Assembly: GCA_029204225.1 (NCBI GenBank)
Contig: CM055101.1
Coordinates: 39,831,961-39,895,960, forward strand
DNA from: Diphasiastrum complanatum
Taxonomy: Eukaryota > Streptophyta > Lycopodiopsida > Lycopodiales > Lycopodiaceae
DNA length: 64,000 bases
Direction of reading: 5' to 3'
The notes beneath the pieces were generated by a model, which saw only the letters and a list, made by a program, of their open reading frames with translations, was not told the origin of the DNA and searched no databases. Position numbers and translations under genes: made by a program. This document shows positions 55,801-64,000 of the stretch, one piece after another; positions within the stretch are counted from its first letter, which is position 1, and every line of letters begins with the position of its first letter.

Positions 55801-57039
55801 GTATTGGAGTTAAACTTTACATCACAACCATTATCAAGCAACTTTCCCACACTAATTAAGTTCTTTGTAAGCTTTGGAATGAAAAGAACATTAGAAAGTG
55901 CAAGAACTTTTGAAGAAGCAAGTTTCAATGGAATGTTGCCAATTCCTTCTATTGGGCACTCATGATCATTAGCTGTGTAATGATCTCTTGAGTCCTTTGA
56001 AAGGTAAGATTGAGTCAAACGACTCCTTTGAACAGCACATATGTGAAGAAGCTCCACTGTCTATATACCAAGCACCATCTTTCTTGAAAGGTGATGAAGA
56101 AAAACTGGACACCATAAGTGATTCTTCTCCATCACTTGCAACATAATCTTCTTTAATCTCTTTGGGGAGATTAGCTTGCTTGAGTTGGTTTTTCTTCTTG
56201 AAGCAATTAGAGGCATAGTGCCCCTTCTTGCCACAGAAGAAACACTTCACTTTCTTCTTCTTGGTCTTTGAGTTAGAAGGATGAGATGTATCATCCTCTT
56301 CACCATCTTTGTCTCGATCTTTGACTTTGTCTTTGTTGGATGCTTGAGAGAACTGGTTCTTACTCCTTCCTTTCTGCTTGCCTTTGACAAAGAGGGCTTT
56401 GTCACTTCCACCATGCTCGAGTTTGTTCATCTTGGAGAGTTTATAGCTTTGTCTAGATTCTTCAAAAATAAGAATTCCTTGGAGAGTTTCTAGATTAGGC
56501 AACTCCTCTTTAATAGCAAAAGACTGAACAAGATTATCATAGTCATCTCTCAAGCCATTCAGTATGACTTGAACTAGCTCATTTTGGTTAATGGTAACAC
56601 CAACACAAGAAAGCTCTATATGTAAATCTCTAACTCTCGGAACATAGTTAGATGCACTCGCTTCACTTCTTTGGAAACTAGCTTCACTTCTTTGGAAACT
56701 TTGGAAAATCTGATTCCTAAGAGTGAGTATTCTAGAAATATTCTTTGCTTCATGGATGGTCTTTAGTGCATCCCAAGCTTCTTTGGCTGTAGTGCAAGAT
56801 CCTATCTCTCTCAAAATTTCATTAGATACATTCATCTTAATGAAATGTAGAGCCATTCTAGCTCTTTTCTTGTACTTAAGAATTTCAGCCTGTGCTTGAG
56901 GCTCCTCCTCAACACTAAGCACAATATCCATAACATCTTGGAGTATCAAGATAGACTCCATTCTAAACTTCCAGATTGAGTAATTAGAAGTGTTTAGTCT
57001 TTCACTGGCTTCTAGAAGATATCCTCCTTGAGATGCCAT
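55801..57039 (-). CDS. Copia C gag-protease, gag intact
   Basis: Starts MASQGGYLLEASERLNTSNY at 57039 and stays open for about 345 codons. Gag core: YSIWKFRMESILILQDVMDI, HFIKMNVSNEILREIG, AWDALKTIHEAKN, VQVILNGLRDDYDNLVQSFA. A Lys-rich stretch precedes the zinc knuckle CFFCGKKGHYASNC (intact CCHC). Protease loop WYIDSGASSHM keeps the catalytic Asp. A frameshift near 56010-56050 moves to the frame with IGNIPLKLASSKVLALSNVL, FIPKLTKNLISVGKLL. A 21-bp duplication in gag repeats SFQRSEA in frame. Confidence 0.8.
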
Positions 57040-57649
57040 TTTAATGAAGACTTCTTAGTTATTGGACTGAATTGTATTTGAGATGACTCTCAAATATTCC
57101 ACAAAACAAGTTATCTAGATCATACACACAAAGTGGATTGAGACACTTTGGCTAGTTTGAATCCTACTTTGTGGCACGTGTGAAATGCTTCAAAAGAAAA
57201 CACAATTGACTCTCAGAAGGCTCAAAAGGTGTTCATTACTTTAAACTCAGTCTTGATCTTTAGTTTCTTGTGTAGGATGCTCAAAACAATGGATTCAGAA
57301 CAAAGCAAGATTGAATCAAATCAAAATGCTGTCACTCGGATTTTGGACATATCGCTATCCTCTTTAAGAGTTTGTAGCTCTTGCTAGACACATCAGATTG
57401 ATTTGGTTTTAATTTCTATGAAAAGTACAGATCATAAGCTTTCCATTAAGTTATAACATTGCTATCTTTGGATCTATAATTCCAGAATTCCGTACTACCA
57501 CTTTTCAGGTCTGAAAATTCAGTTTCAATCCGATTTGATCCAAATACACTTCAGAGAAAGGTGAGAAAAAGTGCAAAACTATTTTTTTGCTTGATTTAGC
57601 TCTCAGTTTCTTGTACAATCAGAGATGTTAGCATGCAAAGCTTAATTTG
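57040..57649 (-). other. Leader of copia C
   Basis: Noncoding, between primer site and gag ATG; shares phrases (GGCACGTGTGAAAT) with the leader of copia E. A polypyrimidine-poor, AT-rich sequence. Confidence 0.55.
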
Positions 57650-57661
57650 GCTCTGATACCA
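57650..57661 (-). other. Primer-binding site of copia C
   Basis: Minus strand TGGTATCAGAGC, exact, abutting the LTR end at 57662. Confidence 0.85.
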
Positions 57662-57762
57662 TGACAAAATTTTCAGAATTCACACGTGTGGGGAATGTCC
57701 ACAAGTATGATTGATCTTGATTAAGATTTGTGATTAGCTCTATAACTTGATTCTAGATTGTT
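57662..57762 (-). repeat. Truncated 5' LTR of copia C
   Basis: About 101 bp corresponding to the primer-site end of the LTR, ending in CTAGATTGTT. The counterpart in the 3' LTR continues for roughly 700 bp more; here the sequence switches to copia D protease. Confidence 0.8.
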
Positions 57763-59060
57763 GACGAAGCTTTCACGATATTCGATGAAGCTTCGACAAG
57801 CTACTCCGAACATGACTACGATGTGGTCATCGATTCAGGAGCAACATCTCACATAACCTGCAACAAGAAGATCTTGATCAACTTTTGCGAACTTGAAAAC
57901 GACAGAGCGGTGATTTTAGGCGATGGAAGCAGGCACGATGTCAAGGGCATCGACTCTCTACAGCTACAAACACTGTCAGGCCAAGCAGAGCTGCCAGAAG
58001 CACTCTATGTGCCCTCACTCAAAAAAGATCTGCTATGTGTCTCCAAGATGACAAATCTAGGCATTCGAGTTTTGTTCGACGGCAACACTTGTCGTATGAT
58101 TGAGAAGACGACAAACAAGTTGCTGACGGTCGGATGCAGAGAAGGAAACCTCTACCAGGCCAAAATAATCAGCAACTCTGATAGTATATTAAATGCTTCA
58201 GAAAATGAAGATCAGCTCTATCATAGGAGAATGTATCATCTGAACATGCAGAGCCTGTACGACATGAGCACAAAGGACATTGTCATAGGTCTCAAAATAT
58301 CAAGGCCCGAGACTGAGTTCTGCGAAGCTTGTCAGAAAGACAAGCCACATTGAAATCCATTCACACACAAAGGAAGAAGAGCCAAGGAAGTTCTTGAGCT
58401 TGTCCACTCTGATGTGTGTGGACCGATGAAAACAGATTTGCTCTCAGGTTTGAGATATTTTCTAACGTTCATAGATGATTACAGCCGAATGACTATGATC
58501 TACTACTTGAAGAAGAAATCCAAAGTATTTGATTCTTTCAAGAAGTTCGTGGCATTCGCAGAGCGACACACCTCAAAAAGGATACAGATCCTTAGATCTG
58601 ACAATGGAGGTGAATACAAAAGCACATAATTCTCAAGATTTTGTGAGGAATAGGGGATTGAACACCAATTCACTCCTGCATACACACCAAAATACAACGG
58701 TGTGGCAGAAAGAAAAAACAGAACGCTAGTCAAAGGAGCCAGATGCATGATAGCATAGGCTCAATTGCCAATCCAATTCTGGGCCAAAGCAATAGTTGCA
58801 GCTGTACACCTGCAGAACAAATCTACAACGACAACGCTGGAGAACAAAACACCATACGAGATGTGGACAAGCAGAAATCCTGATTTGTCATACGCATGAG
58901 TGTCTGGATATGTAGCATACAAGAACATTCCAAAGGAAAAGAGAAGCAAGCTTGACGACAAATCCGAACAAACAATCATGGTCGGCTACTCGAACAGAAC
59001 ACATGTGTACAGACTCTACGACAACCACGAAGAAGGTTGTTTTGAGTAGAGATGTAAAGT
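57763..59060 (+). pseudogene. Copia D protease and integrase
   Basis: Protease: DYDVVIDSGATSHITC (active Asp), ILGDGSRHDVKGIDSLQL, EALYVPSLKKDLLCVSKM. The zinc motif is worn: LYHRRMYHLNMQS for WHRRLGHLN, then CEAC. After a TGA at 58351-58353 the frame continues: LVHSDVCGPM (Asp), YFLTFIDDYSRMTMIYYLKK, ILRSDNGGEYKS (Asp), stops, KYNGVAERKNRTL (Glu), LPIQFWAKAIVAAVHLQNKS, NKTPYEMW, then VGYSNRTHVYRLYD in another frame. At least five stops or shifts in total. Confidence 0.75.
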
Positions 59061-59299
59061 TCGACGAGTCCACATTCCCTGGACTGAAAGACGAAAGAGG
59101 CCATGAGATCTTCACACTGTTGCCTATTCAAGAGGGAGATCGAGGACAGTCATCAAATCAGAATGCATGACCCCAGACTCTAGAGCAGCAGGAAACAGAA
59201 GATCGATCCCACGAACAAGAAATGTTCGAGCAGCGAGGAAACAAACCTTGAAGGTCAACAAGACAAAGAAGACCTCCAGACCGTTATTTTGACAATCTT

Positions 59300-60380
59300 C
59301 AATGGATCGAAGATACGTAGTTCGAGTACTGCAGCTTCACAGAAGAGCCAGCAACATACCAAGAAGCTATCCAGAGTCCAGAGGGAGAATTCTAGAAACA
59401 GGCAATGTCAGAAGGGAACGAGTCGATGAGGCGAAACGAGACATGGACATCAGAGCCACTGCCAGAAAACAGAAAAGTAGCCGATTGCAAGTGGGTGTAC
59501 AAGGAAAAGCTAAAATCAGATGGCACCATTGGCCGCTATAAAGCAAGGCTTGTCGCGAAGGGCTACACACAAAGATATGGTGTTGACTATTTCAACACAT
59601 ATTCAAGATGACAAGCATAAGGTTGCTCCTTGCATACGCCACACAGTACAATCTGAAAATTCACCAAATTGACATGAAAACAGCCTTTCTCCACGAAGAT
59701 CTAGAGGAGGAAATTTTCATGAAGCAACCTAAAGGCTATGAAGACCCTGACAACAAACAATATGTCTGTCAATTGCAGAGATGCATCTACGGTCTAAAAC
59801 AAGCATCACAAGCCTGGTACAAAAGGCTTGATGGTCTTCTGAAGTCTGTAGACTTCAATCCTACTCAACCAGATTGTAATGTCTACATCAAAAGAGTAGG
59901 AAAGGATTTTGTGATACTGACCATTTTCATGGATGATTCGATGATGATAGGAAATTCCTTAATGATGATCAAAGACACGAAGAGTCAGATTTCTGAAAAT
60001 TACGAAATCACAGATCTTGGAGAAGCAACAAAATGCCTAGGGCTGGAGATCAGAAGAGATCGCCAGAAAAGTGCTGAAGCAGTACCACATAATGAACTGC
60101 GAAGGGAAAGCTACACCAATGATAGCTGGAGCCAAGCTCACGAAACAGGATTGCCCAAAAACAGAAGAGAAAGAACAGAAGATGGCAGGTATACCTACCA
60201 AAACTTAATCGGTAGTCTGATGTACTTAACAGTTTGTACCATATCCGATCTGGCCTTCTCTGTCTACGCATTGAGCCAATTCCGTTCCAATCTTGGTCTA
60301 GCACATTGGAAAATGGGCAAACAAATCCTACAATATCTGAAGGGTACCCAGAATGTTGGATTAACCTACAGAGCTAGAAA
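59300..60380 (+). pseudogene. Copia D reverse transcriptase
   Basis: [40 protein letters not shown], then a short deletion where PVA... should be, SIRLLLAYATQYNLKIHQID, MKTAFLHEDLEEEIFMKQPK, IYGLKQASQAWYKRL. The catalytic loop reads IFMDDSMMIGN: Phe-Met-Asp-Asp instead of the usual Tyr-Val-Asp-Asp. After LGEATKCLGLEIRRDR about 60 bp appear deleted and the frame shifts (HIMNCEGKATPM is legible in the other frame) before returning at QNLIGSLMYLT. Confidence 0.7.
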
Positions 60381-60877
60381 CTAAGAGAAAGGATTCGAGC
60401 TACATCACTACAGTGATGCGAGCTGGATGAGCTACAAAGATGACAACAAGTCCATTACTGGAGGATGTACGATAGTGTGCGGAGCTGCAATCAGCTGGAT
60501 ATGCAAAGGGCAAACCTTGGTAGCTCAATCCTCTTGCAAAGCTGAGTATGTCGTAGCCTCAAAAGTGGCGAATGAGGTAGTATAGCTGCAAATGATGTTG
60601 GAGGCAATCGAGATACAACAAGAGGGGCCAAGCACGATGATGATGGACTCCCAGAGTGCACTCTATCTGTCCCAGGATTCCGTCTTCCATTCAAAGACGA
60701 AGCACATTCCTCTGAAGTACCATCGCATTCGAGATTTGATCTCGAAAGGAGAGCTCCAGGTCCAGTTCATAAAATCAGAAAGTATGATTGTAGATCTCCT
60801 CACGAAACCGCTCGACAAGCCACTCTTTACCAAGCAAAGAGAGGCAATTGGATTGAACGGACAAAGCTGCAAGGTTC
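60381..60877 (+). pseudogene. Copia D RNase H
   Basis: Same frame as RT past a TAA at 60382-60384. ELHHYSDASWMSY carries the first Asp, AQSSCKAEYVVAS the Glu, then a TAG, then MMMDSQSALYLSQ (Asp) and HSKTKHIPLKYHRIRDLISK. It ends IVDLLTKPLDKPLFTKQREA. Two stops only. Confidence 0.75.
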
Positions 60878-60886
60878 AAGAGGGAG
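60878..60886 (+). other. Polypurine tract of copia D
   Basis: AAGAGGGAG (with the adjoining bases) immediately before the LTR, the expected start for plus-strand DNA synthesis. Confidence 0.6.
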
Positions 60887-61685
60887 CGTCAGAAATGGTG
60901 AACTTCCGCAACTTTGTCGCAGCACGAACAAGACACAAAGGTCAAACGAGAACAATTTGTGACAGTCAACGTGTCTTTGACTCGAAGCACGAACGATTTA
61001 CGAATCAATCGCGAATCACAAACACACCTCTAGGACCGCAAACCGCAAAAGGGACGCGAAACGAAAACTACAAAAAGAAACAAAAAGAACGAAAGCAAAC
61101 GGGAGATTAAGACGAAGAAAAATCTTTCGCGCTGCCATCTGGCAGCTCAACGGGCTTCACGCCCAGCTGAAACGAGTAGCAACGATGGAGACTAACTAAC
61201 TAATTGATTAGCGTTGACTAGTCATGTGATTCGACATTTTAGCTATCTTGTAAACTCCACATAGTGGAGGTATAAACGATCCTCTCTGGATCATAATAAT
61301 TGGATGTGAATACAGAGATCTGTAAGAGACAGAGAGAGACGTAGTGAATAGAGGAAGAAAGTAAAGAAACCATAGTTGTGCATGAAAGTCTGCCAACGAA
61401 CAGAACACAGCGAAAGAGTAGAATGTCATTCCGCCAACGAGCAAGACACTAACGAGTTCACTCTAAATTAAAACTGATAATACAGTCACTCTATTTTTGT
61501 ACATCTTGTCTTGTGCTGTGTATCATGATTGCTAGAATAGAATGTGTTCTGTGATGTGTAGTCGAGTGTCTGGGATCTTGTAACAGCTTTCGCACAAAAG
61601 AAAATTTGAAGACAGAAAATTGTTCGCGATAAAGAAGACGAAGAGGATGAATACGAATCAGTCTCACACACGCGCTTCCGCGACA
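60887..61685 (+). repeat. 3' LTR of copia D
   Basis: 799 bp. Starts CGTCAGAA, where the relative at 5671 has TGTCAGAA, so the terminal T has mutated to C. Ends CCGCGACA. TATA-like GGTATAAACG near 61267. It abuts the LTR of element G. Confidence 0.8.
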
Positions 61686-62011
61686 ATTTAGTCTTGCCTT
61701 TCGCGAATCATTCACGATTGATTATCAGTCGAGCTCAGTCTAGCTCTTCGCGACTAATAATTCTTCTGATGTTTTGTTAATGTTTGGCTACGTAATCAGA
61801 ATGACCGTGATTTCTATCACTAACATTCTATTCATTTCTGATAGGCGTAGTCATGCTTAGGGAAAGAGTAATATACCTTATTTCGCTTTGCACGAACACT
61901 TTCCGTTCGAGTTCGTTTCTTTTTCGAGTTTCGAGTTCATTTCCATTCGTGTTCGTTTTCTTTTTAAGCTATTTTCGTTTCTCACACATGACACACCCTC
62001 TTTCTCCCACA
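61686..62011 (+). repeat. 3' portion of the 5' LTR of copia G
   Basis: About 326 bp ending TCTCCCACA just before the primer site. Contains several TTTCGAGTTCG / CGTTTTC-like phrases. Its left part is missing where element D lies. Confidence 0.65.
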
Positions 62012-62023
62012 TGGTATCAGAGC
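62012..62023 (+). other. Primer-binding site of copia G
   Basis: Exact TGGTATCAGAGC. Confidence 0.85.
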
Positions 62024-62165
62024 TATTTTCGTAGCCTGATAAGCTTCCACAGTACAAGAATCTACTAGCCGATAGAGTAATTGTCTTCTTGTTCTGTAAC
62101 TCAGTGCCAGATTTTCATACTTAAGTCACTGATAGTTTTTCCTATCACTTAGACTAATCTTTCAC

Positions 62166-63876
62166 ATGGAATCCCAAGGGAAAGCCAGTCCCATCATGGA
62201 CAAGCTTGATGGAGCCAATTACCATCTGTGAAAATTTAAGATGAAAACTGTACTAATGGTTAAAGAATTGTATGACATTGTTACAGGTGCAGAAGAGAAA
62301 CCCGAAGTAGACGACGCAGCAATCGCCAGATGGAAGCTGAATGATGGAAAGGCTTTCGCTCTTATCATCCTCAACATTACGGATACCCAAATCGGCCATG
62401 TATCCGAGACCCAGACATCGAAAGAAGTCTGGGACATCTTGAGCACACTATACGAAGTGCGAGATATAGCTTCCAAGCAACATTTCAAGAAAAAAATTTA
62501 CTCCCTCAAGATGGCGAAGAATCACCTCAATTAATTCAAGAACCTGCTAAGGCAAATGGCCGCTGTCAAATCTGTCCCAGACGATCAAGACATAGTAATG
62601 CAACTGCTTACAAGCTTGCCAAGCTCATACGACAGCTGGGTGATGATCATCACGACACGTCTAGAACTGACTCTTTCGAGAGTCATTACTATGTTGTTGT
62701 AGGAAGACACGCAGAGGAACGAAGCCTCAAGTTCCTTAGCTGATTCTCACGCTTTATACACCAACAAGAGCATGACTAAGCAGAAGAAGAAGAAAGGACC
62801 AAAACAATCAAAGCCAGACCAAAAACCAGCACATCACAAAGAACAGTCGAATCCTCAGACGAAGAAGAAGCTATTCTGCAGATACTACAAGCGAAACAAC
62901 CACGAAATTCAAGACTGTCGGATACTGCAAGCAAAGAACAACAGCAAGGGGCAGTTGAATCAAGTGGCAAATGCAGCTGCAGAAGCTCCACAGCCTATTC
63001 AGGAAGCGGATCATAATGCCTTCATGATCAGTCATCAAGGAGCATCCGACGACAATTCTTGGTTCCTGGATTCCGGAGCCACTCAGCACATGACCAGACT
63101 CATTGGCTGTTTCGAGTCCTATACACCTTACGGTACCCAGAAATATATTTACCTTGGTTACAATAGCACACAAGCTATTAAAGGTGAAGGTACTGTAAGA
63201 TTAAGCTTTGCAAATCATCAGTCTAAGCTACTTTCTAAAGTCTTGTATGTACCAAACTTATTTACAAATTTGCTCTCTATAAGTAGAATCACAGATCTAG
63301 GACATAGAGTCAAATTCGAATGTAATCAGTGCAAAGTAGTTGATAGGACAAGCAAGATCCTAGCACACAAAAAGAGGCATGGATTCTTGTATAAATTAAG
63401 TCATTGTTTTTCTCCCTCTAGTCCAGCGCTTAGTATTTCTATTCATGCAAATAAAAGTTTACTTTGGCATTATAGATTTGGTCACTTGAATCATGCTGTT
63501 GTACAACAAATGTCTAAACAGTCTATTGTTCTTGATCTCGACTATCCTCGTGATAAAGTCAAGTTACCTGTCTATCATAACTGTCTAGTTGGTAAACAGA
63601 CTAGGAAATCATTTAATTCAAGCCATTAGCATATTGCTAGAGGATTGTTAGATATTGTACATTTAGACATTTGTGTCCCAATGAAAAATCTTTCGTTGAA
63701 GGATGCAAAGTATTTTATAACTTTTATTGATGATTTTTTCAAAAGGACTATGGTGTACTTTATAAAGAAAAAATTAGAAGCCTTCAACCGCTTCATAATC
63801 TTCAAGGAGCGTGCAGAAAAGGAGATTGGACGAACGATGAAGGCTCTAAGATCAGACAATGGTGGAGAATATATCT
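62166..63876 (+). pseudogene. Copia G gag-protease-integrase, truncated
   Basis: One frame from ATG 62166 (MESQGKASPIMDKLDGANYH) to about 63876 with just four stops: TGA 62229-62231 (where NYHLWKF is expected), TAA 62532-62534, TAG 62700-62702, TAG 63627-63629. Gag: VWDILSTLYEV, LLTSLPSSYDSWV; zinc knuckle CRYYKRNNHEIQDC has lost its second Cys. Protease: WFLDSGATQHMT (Asp kept). Pre-integrase: LLWHYRFGHLN with YHNC for CxxC. Integrase: VHLDICVPM, YFITFIDDFFKRTMVYF, LRSDNGGEYIS. It is cut before the catalytic Glu. Confidence 0.75.
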
Positions 63877-64000
63877 CTAAAGAGGATATTCCTCAATTGA
63901 TCTGAGCCGTTGATCTGGGACTCATGGATAGTCCAGATTGATCTAACTTTTCCTCATTGGCACATGGCAGACAGCTACTGACGAGCATTCAGTCTTTAGC
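63877..64000. other. Nothing recognised at the right edge
   Basis: Sequence beyond the copia G break shows no frame or motif. Confidence 0.5.

Larger units (their letters stand above)
52285..57762 (-). mobile_element. Copia element C, nearly complete
   Basis: Minus strand: 5' LTR remnant (57662-57762), primer site, leader, gag-protease, integrase, RT, RNase H, polypurine tract, full 3' LTR (52285-53082). The 101 shared LTR bases show about 8 mismatches by eye, so the insertion is old but not ancient. It landed in copia F. The far end of the 5' LTR, and with it the target duplication, has been lost at the junction with element D. Confidence 0.8.
57763..61685 (+). mobile_element. Copia element D, 5' part missing
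   Basis: Plus strand: protease, integrase, RT, RNase H, polypurine tract, 3' LTR. Gag, leader and 5' LTR are absent; the left end is the abrupt junction with C's LTR. Its LTR is the same family as the one at 5671-6473. Confidence 0.8.

Noticed and set aside
57662..57762. Complete 5' LTR for copia C
   Set aside because: Only about 101 bp match the 798-bp 3' LTR before sequence switches to copia D.

Overview
The window reads as nuclear DNA of a land plant whose intergenic space is filled with decayed LTR retrotransposons and older DNA-transposon relics. Evidence: Ty1/copia and Ty3/gypsy gag-pol fragments on both strands, tRNA-Met-type (TGGTATCAGAGC) and TGGCGCCG-type primer-binding sites, an AT-hook gene with a plant-like short intron in its 5' leader, and plant-type MULE-like, hAT-like and other DDE transposase relics. 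The element mix would fit a large-genome plant such as a fern, lycophyte or gymnosperm, but I cannot fix the species. No rRNA, tRNA, CRISPR or bacterial gene was seen.

Layout. 1-626: relic of an unknown protein, minus strand, running off the left edge. 1.5-3.3 kb: decayed DDE transposase, cut by a gypsy fragment (3.3-4.8 kb). 4.8-6.5 kb: two copia LTRs back to back. 6.6-8.1 kb: MULE-like relic. 8.9-11.2 kb: gypsy-type LTR, then copia remains. 12.6-13.4 kb: the only apparently intact host gene, an AT-hook protein on the minus strand. 13.5-24.6 kb: quiet region with tandem repeats, an HSP110-type pseudogene (18.65-19.24 kb) and a hAT transposase tail (20.8-21.1 kb).

24.7-37.7 kb is gypsy territory. 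It holds a minus-strand RNase H fragment, then a plus-strand Tat/Athila-like element (gag, protease, integrase, but no reverse transcriptase) with an extra open frame of about 524 codons after integrase and a 3' LTR carrying a (TC)63 tract. A minus-strand copia LTR follows, then a second copy of the same gypsy LTR with primer-binding site and a leader built from about 155-bp repeats bounded by inverted repeats. 37.7-42.35 kb: plus-strand copia E, defective. 42.35-44.9 kb: minus-strand gypsy gag-protease and an out-of-order RT/RNase H scrap. 45-48.9 kb: little recognisable apart from a short copia LTR. 48.9-50.5 kb: gypsy gag-protease, minus.

50.7-63.9 kb is a copia nest. Element C (minus, nearly complete) sits in the integrase of F (minus). 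C's 5' LTR is cut and joined directly to the protease of D (plus), whose 3' LTR abuts the 3' part of G's LTR; G (plus) then runs gag-protease-integrase and breaks off near 63.88 kb.

The elements do not form a pathway. Each family once encoded gag, protease, integrase, RT and RNase H; almost every copy now carries stops, frameshifts, lost catalytic residues or truncations. The least explained features are the post-integrase open frame and the inverted-repeat motif shared by the two gypsy copies.
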